Source: RHKX01 sp963820055 (GTDB lineage Bacteria > Actinomycetota > Thermoleophilia > Solirubrobacterales > 70-9). From it: 64,000 bases of DNA. Shown piece by piece: positions 32,628 through 41,220 of this stretch (position 1 is the stretch's first letter; every line of letters begins with the position of its first letter). The notes below the pieces were generated by a model, which made no database searches, was not told where the DNA came from, and was given only the letters and a program-made list of their open reading frames with translations. The translations under genes and the position numbers were made by a program. The DNA lies in the NCBI GenBank assembly GCA_963820055.1, contig CAWFYJ010000003.1, positions 310,001-374,000 of the forward strand, in the 5' to 3' direction.

Positions 32628-33547
32628 CAGGACTCTCCTCCCTCGGCGCCTGCCCCGACCGGGACGGCGGATGACTCGCTACGGCTGCCGGCTCCGGCCT
32701 CGAAGTGCTCGACGGGCAGGTCGGTCAGCTCGTCGATCCGGTCGAGGAGACCGTCGCCGATCCACCTCGACTCGCGGCCCGCGAAGGTCGACACGATGAT
32801 GTCGTCGACGCGGTAGTGCTCGACGGCGTTGCGAACGGCGGCGAACGGCTCCGAGCCGCCCATCGGCTGCCCGGTGGCGTCGGCCTCGACCCGGTAGAGG
32901 GCGGCCATCGTCGCGGCGAGGCGGTCGCAGACCTCCTCGCGGGAGATCTCACCGGAGGCCGGCGAGATGAAGGTGAACCGGTGCGGCTTCTCCCCGTGGA
33001 GTGCGACCAGGTGCTCGACGAGGTCCGGCGCGTTGACCGTCTGCGTCGCGATCACGAGCGTGTGGGTCACGTCCCAGCGGACGGCGTCGTCCTCGATGCG
33101 GACCGCGATGTGCTCGACCGGCGCGTCAGTGCGGCTCCGCGCCCACTCGATCAGGTCCTTGCGGGCGAGGCCGAAGCGCGCTTCGGGAAGGCTGGAGAAG
33201 AGGACGTAGGCCGGATCGAAGGCGCGGACGGCGTCGTCGAATGCGAGCGGCGGCGACGGGTCGAAGATCGACCCGGAGGCGGTGAGGCCGAAGTCGGCGA
33301 GGATCGACTGGGTGACCTCGACGCGGCTCAGGGCGGCGTCGCGGACCTCGTCGACGTCGACGATCTGCCCGGCGACCGGCTGGTTCTGCGGCGCGGCGAG
33401 GGCGATGTGGCCGGCGCCGGCGTCCACCAGGTCACGGACGCGGCCGAGCAGCTTGCGGCCGCCGGCGACCTCGTTCAGGAAGGCGAGGACCGTGCGGCCC
33501 TCGATGTCGGCCGGGATCTCCGCCGGGTTGTGGACGGGATCGCTCAC
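32627..33547 (-). CDS. Tandem Usp-like protein inside the cox operon
   Basis: A 306-residue soluble protein between ctaD and ctaE. It divides into two related alpha/beta halves (about 20-150 and 155-290). The second ends VDDIIVSTFAGRESRWIGDGLLDRIDELTDLPVEHFEA, like the C-terminal strand and helix of universal-stress-protein-type domains, where such proteins read IIVST, SRW and PVxHV. The P-loop-like GxxGS of ATP-binding Usp proteins is not clear. GTG 33547 overlaps the ctaD stop and its stop overlaps the ctaE start, so it is made in step with the oxidase. A cytoplasmic regulator of the oxidase is plausible but unproven. Confidence 0.75.
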   Translation of the reverse strand: MSDPVHNPAEIPADIEGRTVLAFLNEVAGGRKLLGRVRDLVDAGAGHIALAAPQNQPVAGQIVDVDEVRDAALSRVEVTQSILADFGLTASGSIFDPSPPLAFDDAVRAFDPAYVLFSSLPEARFGLARKDLIEWARSRTDAPVEHIAVRIEDDAVRWDVTHTLVIATQTVNAPDLVEHLVALHGEKPHRFTFISPASGEISREEVCDRLAATMAALYRVEADATGQPMGGSEPFAAVRNAVEHYRVDDIIVSTFAGRESRWIGDGLLDRIDELTDLPVEHFEAGAGSRSESSAVPVGAGAEGGES

Positions 33548-35478
33548 TTGGCTCCTCCGCCGCCGCCGCCCGCGGCACCGACGACCGCTGGTTTCGGCTC
33601 GGTGACCTCGGCACCCTCTTCGCTGCTGTGCATGATCACGTGGCGGGCACCGGGGACGCCGTACTCGTACGGGCCGCCGACGACGCGCGGGATCTCGTCG
33701 AAGTTGAAGACCGGCGGCGGCGAGGACACCTGCCACTCGATCGTCTTCGCGCGCCAAGGGTTGTCGCCCGCCTTCGGGCCGAAGCGCCAGCTGACGATCA
33801 TGTTGTAGATGAAGATCAGCTGGACGGCGCCGAGGATGAAGCTGAAGATCGAGATCACGAGGTTCCAGTTGCCGAACTGGGCCGCGTAGTCGGCGACGCG
33901 TCGCGGCATGCCCTCCATGCCGATCCAGTGCATCGGGATGAACGTGCCGAGCATGCCGACAAGGGTTCCGTAGAAGTGGAAGCGGCCGAGCCGCTCGTCA
34001 TACATCCGCCCCGTCATCTTCGGGAACCAGTGATAGATACCGGCGAAGATCGTGAAGACCGAGCCTCCGAAGAGCACGAAGTGGAGGTGGGCGACCACGA
34101 AGTACGTATCGGAGACGTGGATGTCCAGCGGGATCATTCCCAGCATCACGCCGGAGATGCCGCCGATCACGAACGTGACCAGGAATCCGAGCGCGAACAA
34201 CATCGACGTGTTCTCGAGGTGGAGTTTCGAGTCGAACAACGTGCCCAGCCACGAGAAGATCTTGATCCCGGTCGGGACGGCGATCAGCAGCGTCGTGACC
34301 ATCATCGGCACGCGCAGCCATCCGAACATGCCGGAGACGAACATGTGGTGCGCCCACACGGCGAATGCGAGCACGACGATCCCGAGCAGCGCCAGGGCCA
34401 TCAATCGGTAGCCGAAGATGGTCTTACGGGCGTGGGTCGAGATCACCTCGGAGACGATCCCGAAGCCCGGCAGCATCATGATGTAGACGGCCGGGTGCGA
34501 GTAGAACCAGAAGATGTGCTGGTAGCTGATGACGTCGCCGCCGGCAGCCGCCTGGAAGAAGTTCGTGCCGATCGCGCGGTCGAAGAGGACCATGAACTGG
34601 ACGCCGGCGATGAACGGCGTCGCGGCGACGACCAGCAGCGAGGTCGAGAGGTTCGCCCAGACGAGCAGCGGCATCCGCCAGAAGTTCATTCCCGGCGCGC
34701 GCATGGTCACGATCGTGACCAGGAAGTTCAGAGCCGTCGCCACCGACGATGCGCCCGCGAACTGGACGCCGAGGTTGAAGAACGACTGTCCGAGCGGCGC
34801 TCCGGTCGAGAGCGGCGCGTAACCGGTCCAGCCGGCGTCGAACGTGCCGCCCGGAGCCAGGTAGCTCGACAGGAACAGCAGGCCGGCCATCGGCAGCATC
34901 CAGAAGGAGAGCGCATTGAGGCGCGGGAAGGCCATGTCGGGCGCGCCGATCATCAGCGGCAGGACGTAGTTCGCGAGGCCGGCGAAGACCGGGATCACGA
35001 ACAGGAAGATCATGAAGGCCGCGTGGGTCGAGAACAGGCCGTTGTAGAGGCCGGGGTCGACGATCTGCGTGCCCGGCTGGGCGAGCTCGGCGCGAACGAG
35101 CATCGCCATCATGCCGCCGATGAGGAAGAAGACGAACGTCGTGCAGACGTACTGGATGCCGATCACCTTGTGATCGGTGTTGAACTTGAAGTAGTCCTTC
35201 CAGGTCTTGGCGCCGTGCTGGGAGTGGTCGTCGGGGATCGTCGGCGCGCCGGAGGCCCAGCGGAACCAGTAGTCGAAGCAACCGAGGCCGACCAGGTAGC
35301 CGATCGGACCGGTGATGGCCGGGACGATGATGTGCGGGTAGCCGGTCTGCTCGGTCTGGAAGATCTCGAGGCCGCTGATCGCGCGCAGGGCGACGACGAG
35401 GCCGAAGCCGAAGGCCGCGCCCACGATCAGTCCGAGGATCGCGCGGGGCTGCCCGGGTGCCTTCATCGTTGCTACCAC
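33544..35478 (-). CDS. ctaD: Cytochrome c oxidase subunit I (aa3 type), active
   Basis: A 644-residue catalytic subunit of the proton-pumping oxidase. All ligands are present: His152 (THAAFM), His328-Tyr332 (SHPAVY, the cross-linked pair), His377-His378 (WAHHMF), and His464 with His466 (VAHLHF). Before the usual first helix there are about 100 extra residues with two added membrane segments (about 13-34 and 49-70). The C-terminus has a Gly-rich tail. Start GTG 35478 follows AGGAGG (35488-35493) with 9-10 bases; ATG 35466 is a less well placed alternative. Eighteen bases after ctaC; its stop overlaps the Usp-like start. Confidence 0.95.
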   Translation of the reverse strand: MVATMKAPGQPRAILGLIVGAAFGFGLVVALRAISGLEIFQTEQTGYPHIIVPAITGPIGYLVGLGCFDYWFRWASGAPTIPDDHSQHGAKTWKDYFKFNTDHKVIGIQYVCTTFVFFLIGGMMAMLVRAELAQPGTQIVDPGLYNGLFSTHAAFMIFLFVIPVFAGLANYVLPLMIGAPDMAFPRLNALSFWMLPMAGLLFLSSYLAPGGTFDAGWTGYAPLSTGAPLGQSFFNLGVQFAGASSVATALNFLVTIVTMRAPGMNFWRMPLLVWANLSTSLLVVAATPFIAGVQFMVLFDRAIGTNFFQAAAGGDVISYQHIFWFYSHPAVYIMMLPGFGIVSEVISTHARKTIFGYRLMALALLGIVVLAFAVWAHHMFVSGMFGWLRVPMMVTTLLIAVPTGIKIFSWLGTLFDSKLHLENTSMLFALGFLVTFVIGGISGVMLGMIPLDIHVSDTYFVVAHLHFVLFGGSVFTIFAGIYHWFPKMTGRMYDERLGRFHFYGTLVGMLGTFIPMHWIGMEGMPRRVADYAAQFGNWNLVISIFSFILGAVQLIFIYNMIVSWRFGPKAGDNPWRAKTIEWQVSSPPPVFNFDEIPRVVGGPYEYGVPGARHVIMHSSEEGAEVTEPKPAVVGAAGGGGGGAK

Positions 35479-35496
35479 GTCGTCAAAACCTCCTGA

Positions 35497-36309
35497 TCAC
35501 TTCGTGACCTGGTCGCTGAATGTGCCTGCACCCTTGCCCCCCGCGGCCCCGGTGCTGACAGCTCCTTCGGGAATCTTGGTCTGGTCTGCGACCCATGCGT
35601 CGAACTCGTCCTGGGTCTCGACGACGGCTGCGGCCCGCATCGTGGCGTGGCCCCAACCGCAGAGCTCGGTGCAGACGACCGAGTAAGTGCCCTCCACGTC
35701 CGGGGTGACCCGGACGGTGTTGTCGATGTCGTCGCCGCCGGGCAGGTCTGAGCCGGGGACGAGATCCCGCTTGATGCCCCATTCCGGGACCCAGAACGAG
35801 TGCAGGACGTCGAGGGCGTTGAGGTGAAGATCGAGCTGGGTGCCGGACGGGACGTGGAGCTCGTTCGAGGTCACGCCCTGTTCGGGGTAGTCGAAGCGCC
35901 AGGCGAACTGCTGGGCGGTCACGTCGACCTCCATCGAGTCCGCGGCTTCGGCCTCGATGTCGTTGAGGACGATCGTCGAGTAGATGCCGAGGGCGAGGAC
36001 GATGATCGTCGGGATCGCGGTCCAGATGATCTCGAGTTTGGTGTTGCCGTGGATCGGCTCGCCGTCGGACTCGTCGCCGGGCTTGGCGCGGTACTTCCAG
36101 ATGGCGTAGATCATCATCACCATCACGACGCTGAAGACGAGCGCGCTGAGCACGATCGTGACGTTCAGCAGGGTGATGATCGGGCCCTTCTGCGTCGAGC
36201 CGTCCATGCCCAGCCAGTCGATGTTGACCATCACGGCGGAGACCACCAGGGTGATCGCAAGAGCCGTGGCGGCGAGCTTCAGGAATGTGGCACGAGACAT
36301 GTCCTTCAT
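35497..36309 (-). CDS. ctaC: Cytochrome c oxidase subunit II with intact CuA site
   Basis: A 270-residue subunit II: N-terminal signal/anchor (about 10-28), two membrane helices (about 45-70 and 95-115) and a periplasmic-side cupredoxin domain. The CuA ligands are complete: His170 (VLHSFWVPEWG), Cys213, Glu215, Cys217, His221 and Met224 in CTELCGWGHATM. It accepts electrons from a cytochrome c, for which the di-heme lipoprotein at 30206 is a candidate. No cytochrome c domain is fused. ATG 36309 was used; ATG 36300 is possible. First gene of the operon; the 79 bases upstream must hold its promoter. Confidence 0.95.
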   Translation of the reverse strand: MKDMSRATFLKLAATALAITLVVSAVMVNIDWLGMDGSTQKGPIITLLNVTIVLSALVFSVVMVMMIYAIWKYRAKPGDESDGEPIHGNTKLEIIWTAIPTIIVLALGIYSTIVLNDIEAEAADSMEVDVTAQQFAWRFDYPEQGVTSNELHVPSGTQLDLHLNALDVLHSFWVPEWGIKRDLVPGSDLPGGDDIDNTVRVTPDVEGTYSVVCTELCGWGHATMRAAAVVETQDEFDAWVADQTKIPEGAVSTGAAGGKGAGTFSDQVTK

Positions 36310-36388
36310 GGGCCGCCGAGCATTCTATTGAGTGAGCGGCGCGTGGTCTTCGACGGCTGAGGAGAGGGATGTGATAGCGGTTTCCCGG

Positions 36389-37939
36389 CTACTGCCCGGG
36401 GACCGGGACGAGCGCGTCGAGTTCACCCTGAGAGGCCGTCACGACGGTTCGGGCGACGCTCTCCCAGCTCCACCGCTCGCGGACGACCCGGACGAAATCA
36501 CCGCTTGCCGCCTCGCGTTCGGCGCCCGGGAGGGCGAGCCAGCGGTTGAGGCGGTCGGCGATCTCGCGAACCGGATCGCCGTCGAGCGGGAAGGCCGTGA
36601 GGTCGTGGATGTCGGCGGGGAGATCCTCGGCGAGCGCCGCCGCGACCTCGGCGAGTCCGGAGTGATCGGCGCAGACCGGCAGCGCTCCGCCCGCGGCAGC
36701 CTCGGCGGCGACCATGCCGAAGGCCTCCGGGAACGTGCTCGGGACGACCATCGCGTCGCTCGACCGGACGGCCTCGGCGACCTCCGAGTACTCGAGGCGG
36801 CCGGCCCAGTCGATCGTGCCGGCGGCGGCGCGTGCGGCGTCGGCGTAGCCGTCGGGAGGATCGGCGAGGAAAGCGGCGAGCCGGGTCAGCGGCGCCTCCT
36901 CCCCGCCCTCGAGCGCCCAGCCGAGCCGGGCGACCTCGCGGGCATCGTCGAGATCGCCCTCCGCAAGCGCGTTCGCCAGGCGGTGGAGGCCGTCGCGGTA
37001 CTCGCCGAAGCCGATCATCAGCAGCCGGGCGCCGGGATGGCGGCCGGCGACGAGCGGCCACGCGGCGAGGAGCAGGTCGCAGCCCTTCGAGACGATCAGC
37101 TTGCCGACGAAGATCACCCGCGGCCCGTCGGCGGTCGCATAGGACCGGACGGCGGCCGCGGCGGCGGGCAGGTCGCGGCCGAGGCCGCCCGGCTCCGCCG
37201 ATTCGAGCGTGGCGGCGAGGCCCTCGAGTTCGGCGGCGGGATCGGCGCCCGCCGGCAGCGGCGAGAACGCCTCGACGTCGACGCCGGGCGGGCCGAGCCG
37301 CGTCTTCTCGCGAAGTCCGTCGAGCTCGACCGTCTCCCAGAGGCTCTCGGCGGTGTGGCGGGAGCCGACGAGGACGGCGCGGGCGCCCTCCATGCCCTCG
37401 CGGGCGTAGGGATGGAAGCGCGGGTGCGGGATCACCGTGTAGGAGAGGGCGCTGCCGTGGACCTTGGCGGCGAACGGGCCGAGCGCCGCCGCGGAGCGGG
37501 CAAGGATCACCGGCCCCATCACGAGGTGGTTGGCGAGGGCGGCGTCGACGCCGCCGGCGCGGCCGCAGACGTCGCCGACCGCGGCGACGTTCGCCCGTAC
37601 GTATGTCTCGACCTCTTCCTCGCTCATGTCGGGGAACGGGCGGGCGTCGAATCCGGCGTAGGTGTCGGCGACGTAGACGGGCAGGACGCCGCCGATGTCG
37701 GGCAGGTAGGCGGTGATCGACCCGTCGCCGGGTGCGGTGCCGGCCGCGTCGGCGACGGTCAGCTCGCCGTCGCTCCAGGTGCCGACGGCGTCGATCCAGC
37801 CCAGGGATCCCGCCTCGAGGTCCTGGCAGAACAGGTGGACGTCGTGGCCGAGCCGCGACAGGGCCTGGGCGAGGTTGGCGTTGTAGACGTTGCTGCCGGT
37901 GCCTCGCAGCAGGTAGCCGTGGAAGATCAGGACGCGCAT
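36389..37939 (-). CDS. Glycosyltransferase family 4 (GT-B fold)
   Basis: A 516-residue GT-B glycosyltransferase. The N-terminal half begins MRVLIFHGYLLRGTGSNVYNANLAQAL, typical of GT4 acceptor domains. The C-terminal half has FVGKLIVSKGCDLLL and the EX7E motif in STFPEAFGMVAAEAAAGGALP, which binds the nucleotide sugar. Retaining transfer from a UDP/GDP-sugar is expected; acceptor unknown. No membrane segments. It is longer than usual (about 400) through an insertion in the middle (about 245-360). The frame is open further upstream, but ATG 37939 is followed directly by the conserved N-terminus. Divergent from the zinc-ribbon gene. Confidence 0.85.
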   Translation of the reverse strand: MRVLIFHGYLLRGTGSNVYNANLAQALSRLGHDVHLFCQDLEAGSLGWIDAVGTWSDGELTVADAAGTAPGDGSITAYLPDIGGVLPVYVADTYAGFDARPFPDMSEEEVETYVRANVAAVGDVCGRAGGVDAALANHLVMGPVILARSAAALGPFAAKVHGSALSYTVIPHPRFHPYAREGMEGARAVLVGSRHTAESLWETVELDGLREKTRLGPPGVDVEAFSPLPAGADPAAELEGLAATLESAEPGGLGRDLPAAAAAVRSYATADGPRVIFVGKLIVSKGCDLLLAAWPLVAGRHPGARLLMIGFGEYRDGLHRLANALAEGDLDDAREVARLGWALEGGEEAPLTRLAAFLADPPDGYADAARAAAGTIDWAGRLEYSEVAEAVRSSDAMVVPSTFPEAFGMVAAEAAAGGALPVCADHSGLAEVAAALAEDLPADIHDLTAFPLDGDPVREIADRLNRWLALPGAEREAASGDFVRVVRERWSWESVARTVVTASQGELDALVPVPGQ

Positions 37940-37965
37940 GGACTCATCCTGGCGGGCCGACCGGA

Positions 37966-37971
37966 TAATGT
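37966..37971 (+). promoter_or_regulatory. -10-like TAATGT (in GATAATGTT) before a leaderless start
   Basis: The hexamer ends 7 bases before GTG 37979 and 27 bases from the divergent glycosyltransferase start. No Shine-Dalgarno is present. Confidence 0.45.
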
Positions 37972-37978
37972 TCCGCCC

Positions 37979-38254
37979 GTGCCCGAGCACCAGATCTACA
38001 GGATGCGCGCCCCGGCCTCCGGCCGGGAGGCCTTCGTGGAGGCCGACTCCGACGGCGTCTACGTCGACCGCGAGACCGGCGAGGAGCTCAAGCCCGTCAC
38101 CCGGGTGCTCCCCCTCGCCCCCTCCGAGTCGGCTCTGCTCCGGGCCCCCGAGAACCTCACCGAGTGCCGTCGCTGCCGTCAGTTGATCGGCATCGACCTC
38201 AGCGACTGCCCGCACTGCGGCCTCCGCCAGGAAGCGACGAACGGCGACTCTTGA
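37979..38254 (+). CDS. Small zinc-ribbon protein
   Basis: A 91-residue protein. The N-terminal half (YRMRAPASGREAFVEADSDGVYVD, ETGEELKPVT) looks like a small beta domain; the C-terminus has a zinc ribbon CRRC...CPHC (about 67-83). Function unknown; such proteins may bind nucleic acid or proteins. GTG 37979 follows a leaderless-type promoter. Its stop overlaps the TTG start of the next gene (TTGA). Confidence 0.7.
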   Translation: MPEHQIYRMRAPASGREAFVEADSDGVYVDRETGEELKPVTRVLPLAPSESALLRAPENLTECRRCRQLIGIDLSDCPHCGLRQEATNGDS

Positions 38255-38610
38255 CGGGCGCGCGGGCTTCGCTCCGCGCCCTCGCAGCCACGGCCCTCGC
38301 CGCGGCTTCGATCGGTGCCGCCGGCTGCGGCGGTGACGACGTGACGGTCACGGCCACCTCCTCGAGCACGACCTCCTCGACCTCGACGACCTCCGCATCG
38401 ACGGTGACGACGCCGACGACCACGTCCTCGACGACTCAGTCGACAGACGCGCCGCCGACCACCACGACCCAGTCGACGACCGGCTCCGCTAGCTCGTCGG
38501 CCGACCCGGCGAAGGGCGATGGCCGCAACAACGACACGAAGGGCGACCCGGACACCCCGGAGGGCGCCTTCGACCAGGCCTGCGAGGAGAACCCCTCCTC
38601 GTGCGGCTGA
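38251..38610 (+). CDS. Thr/Ser-rich lipoprotein
   Basis: A 119-residue exported protein: signal peptide with lipobox GAAGC (about residues 21-25), then about 60 residues almost entirely of Thr and Ser with a few Val, Ala and Pro, and a charged end (AKGDGRNNDTKGD...EENPSSCG). The low-complexity part looks like a surface stalk, possibly O-glycosylated; the only folded candidates are the last 30 residues with two Cys. The TTG start is proposed because it overlaps the previous stop and precedes the signal peptide by the right distance. Confidence 0.6.
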   Translation: MTGARASLRALAATALAAASIGAAGCGGDDVTVTATSSSTTSSTSTTSASTVTTPTTTSSTTQSTDAPPTTTTQSTTGSASSSADPAKGDGRNNDTKGDPDTPEGAFDQACEENPSSCG

Positions 38611-38624
38611 TCAGCGCTTAGGCG

Positions 38625-39347
38625 CTAGTTCTTGCCGCCGCCGCTGGGCGCCAGGTAGGCCCAGTAGAGCAGCCGCTCGCCCTTGAACTGGCAGCCGTAC
38701 TGCCGGGTCGAGCCCTTCTTCTGCTGAGGCTTCGCCTTCTTGGCGTCCTGATTGCAGGTTCCCTCGTCGCGGCTGGCGCGCCACTTGTTGTCGTTGCTCG
38801 GCAGGTTGGACGAGAAGAAGGGACCCCAGGTGACGGTGGTGATCGCGACCCGCTGGCCCTGCTTGACCTTGAGCGGCTTCCGCAGCGTGATCACGGGCTT
38901 CGAGCCGAGCTTCGAGTCGAGGGCGATCGGCGGCGTCTGCTTGACGAGCTTGTACTTGCCCTTCCCCTTCGGCTTCAGGATCGAGATGCGAGCAGAGGGC
39001 TGGCCCTTGAACTTGTTGTCAGGAAAGAAGGAGTTGAACGTGTTCTGGTCGGTGTCGGAGGGCTTGCCGAGATCGACGGACCAGGCGACGATGTGACCGT
39101 TCGACGGCACCTTGAAGACGCCCTTCGTGCCGTCGGCAACGGTCTGAAAGCCCGTCACGGAGCCGCCGACGGTGCACTTGTCGGGGCAGTTGACCTGCGG
39201 CGTCTTCTTCGTCTGGCCGATGACCTTTGCCGAGGTCGCTCCGGCACTCCGCGCGCTCAAGGCGATCACGGTGGCGAAGCCGAGGAGGGCGACGAAGCAC
39301 GCGATGACGATCGCGGCGCGGTTTCTGGATGTGGGGATGGCGTCCAT
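38625..39347 (-). CDS. Secreted hypothetical protein
   Basis: A 240-residue protein with a signal peptide (hydrophobic about 12-33, then AGATSA) and a mature part of beta character rich in Lys, Gly and Thr. Four or more Cys (VNCPDKCTVGG; GTCNQD; YGCQFKG) could form disulfides. The segment CPDKCTVGGSVTGFQ is echoed in the M23 peptidase at 55846 (VVCSDRCLDVRTV), hinting at a shared extracellular motif. No catalytic residues recognised. Start ATG 39347 with AGGGAA 5 bases upstream. Confidence 0.7.
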   Translation of the reverse strand: MDAIPTSRNRAAIVIACFVALLGFATVIALSARSAGATSAKVIGQTKKTPQVNCPDKCTVGGSVTGFQTVADGTKGVFKVPSNGHIVAWSVDLGKPSDTDQNTFNSFFPDNKFKGQPSARISILKPKGKGKYKLVKQTPPIALDSKLGSKPVITLRKPLKVKQGQRVAITTVTWGPFFSSNLPSNDNKWRASRDEGTCNQDAKKAKPQQKKGSTRQYGCQFKGERLLYWAYLAPSGGGKN

Positions 39348-39466
39348 CAAGGTTCCCTAACACTAGGTCGGCCGCTTGGTTGCGGTCGGCCGGATCCGTT
39401 CCGTACGGGTGATCTTAGGTACCCGGGAGGCCGGATCGCAGCGCACTCGACGTAGGATGAAAGGCG

Positions 39467-40450
39467 ATGCCCGCGATCGAGGTCAACAACTTGCAGCGGG
39501 CGTTCTCGGAGGAGGTCCTGGCGGTGGCCGGGATCGATCTCCACGTCGACGAGGGCGAGATCTACGCCTTCCTGGGCCCGAACGGCGCCGGCAAGACGAC
39601 GACGGTGCGGATGCTGACCACGTTGCTGCGCCCGACGGGCGGCACGGCGACCGTCGCCGGCCACGACGTCGTCGACGAGGCCGCGGATGTCCGTTCGGCG
39701 ATCGGGGTCGCCCTCCAGGAGGCGGCACTCGACCCGCTGATGACCGGCCGCGAGCTGATCCGCATGCAGGCGACGCTTCACGGCATCCCACGCGACGAGG
39801 GGCGACGCCGCGCCGACGACCTGCTGCGCCGGGTCGGGCTGACGAAGGCGGGCGATCGGCGCGTCGGGACCTATTCAGGCGGGATGAAGCGCCGCCTCGA
39901 CCTCGCCTCCTCGCTCGTGCACGAGCCTCGCGTCCTCTTCCTCGATGAGCCGACCACCGGCCTCGACCCGGTCAGCCGCAAGGCGATCTGGGAGGAGGTC
40001 GAGGCACTCAACCGCGAGGGGACGACCGTCTTTCTGACCACCCAGTACCTCGAGGAGGCCGACCAGCTCGCCGACCGGGTAGGAATCATCAGCGCCGGGC
40101 GGATCGTCGCCGAGGGCACGCCGACGTCGCTGAAGGCCGAGGTCGGCAAGCCGCGGATGGAACTGGTCCTGGCCGCCGGAGAGCGGACCGACTGCATGGA
40201 CGTCCTGAGCCGGTTCGGCGACCCGCTGCCCCCGAAGGACGGGAAGCTGATGCTCGAGGTCGCCGATGGAGTCGCCGCGATCGCGCCGGTGGTTCGCGCC
40301 CTCGACGAGGCCGGGATCCTGGTCGAGTCGCTCGACGTCGTCGAGCCGACGCTCGACGACGTCTTCGTCGACAAGACCGGGCAGCACCTCGAGGGCGCCG
40401 ACAAGGAGGGCGAGCCCGGCACTGGCGAGACGGAGGCCGTCGCGGGGTGA
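39467..40450 (+). CDS. ABC exporter ATPase, DrrA type
   Basis: A 327-residue ATPase of an ABC-2 exporter. Walker A GPNGAGKTTT, Q loop VALQEAALD, signature YSGGMKRRLDLA and Walker B LFLDEPTTGLDP are intact, with His replaced by Gln in the switch (TTQYLEE), which is common in the daunorubicin-resistance (DrrA) subfamily. The C-terminal PTLDDVF motif is typical of that group. Energises the two permeases encoded next. A TAGGAT hexamer ends 8 bases before the ATG. The stop overlaps the permease GTG (GTGA). Substrate (drug or lipid) unknown. Confidence 0.92.
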   Translation: MPAIEVNNLQRAFSEEVLAVAGIDLHVDEGEIYAFLGPNGAGKTTTVRMLTTLLRPTGGTATVAGHDVVDEAADVRSAIGVALQEAALDPLMTGRELIRMQATLHGIPRDEGRRRADDLLRRVGLTKAGDRRVGTYSGGMKRRLDLASSLVHEPRVLFLDEPTTGLDPVSRKAIWEEVEALNREGTTVFLTTQYLEEADQLADRVGIISAGRIVAEGTPTSLKAEVGKPRMELVLAAGERTDCMDVLSRFGDPLPPKDGKLMLEVADGVAAIAPVVRALDEAGILVESLDVVEPTLDDVFVDKTGQHLEGADKEGEPGTGETEAVAG

Positions 40451-41220
40451 GGACCCTGTCGATCGTGCTCGCACTCGGGCGACGCTCGGTGCGCCAGACC
40501 CTCCGGCGCCCGCAGCTGATGGCGCCGCTGCTGATCATTCCGACGCTGCTGCTGGCGGTGCAGAGCGCCGGCGCCGGCCGAGCGACCGGACTCCCCGGCT
40601 TCCCAGAGGTCGACAGCCTCTTTCAGTTCATGCTCGCCGGAGCGATGCTGCAGTCGGCGCTGCTGGCCGGCAACACCGGCGGGATCGCGATGGCGATCGA
40701 CATCGAGATGGGCTTCACCGACCGGCTGCTGGCCGCCCCGATCCCGCGCTTCGCGATCGTCGCCGGGCGGCTGGCCGGAACGGCGGTCATGGGAGCGCTT
40801 ACAGCGGTCTGGTTCCTGACGCTCGGCATCGTCTTCGGCGCGACGATCGAGGAGGGCGTCCTCGGCGCGCTGATGATGATCTTGCTGGTCACGCTCGCGG
40901 CGCTGGCGTTCGGGTCGCTCGGAGCGGCGCTCGCCCTGCGCAGCGGCAGCGCCTCCGTCGTCCAGGGAACCTTCCCGCTCGTCTTCGTGATCCTCTTCCT
41001 CTCGACCGCCTTTTTCCCCGCCGACCTGCTGCTCGAGCCGGCCCAGACGGTCGCCCGGTTCAACCCGCTCAGCTTCGTCGTGGATGCCGTCCGCGACCCC
41101 GTCATCTCGGTGTTCTCGGCGCGGACTCTGCTGGAAGGCCTCGCCGGCATCCTCCTGATCGGGACGATCGGCCTGACGCTGTGCTCGATGGCGCTCCGGC
41201 GCCGGCTGCGGATGGGCTGA
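40447..41220 (+). CDS. ABC-2 type permease (first)
   Basis: A 257-residue integral membrane protein with six hydrophobic segments and the ABC-2 pattern: GFTDRLLAAPIPRFAIVAGRL between helices 2 and 3, and LNPL-like FNPLSFVVDAVRD before the last helix. Partner of the ATPase upstream. GTG start overlaps the ATPase stop; its stop shares one base with the second permease start. Confidence 0.9.
   Translation: MRTLSIVLALGRRSVRQTLRRPQLMAPLLIIPTLLLAVQSAGAGRATGLPGFPEVDSLFQFMLAGAMLQSALLAGNTGGIAMAIDIEMGFTDRLLAAPIPRFAIVAGRLAGTAVMGALTAVWFLTLGIVFGATIEEGVLGALMMILLVTLAALAFGSLGAALALRSGSASVVQGTFPLVFVILFLSTAFFPADLLLEPAQTVARFNPLSFVVDAVRDPVISVFSARTLLEGLAGILLIGTIGLTLCSMALRRRLRMG

Noticed and set aside
38330..38480. 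Ser/Thr-coding repeat tract as a CRISPR or tandem repeat array
   Set aside because: There is no fixed repeat/spacer unit; it is low-complexity coding sequence of a lipoprotein.
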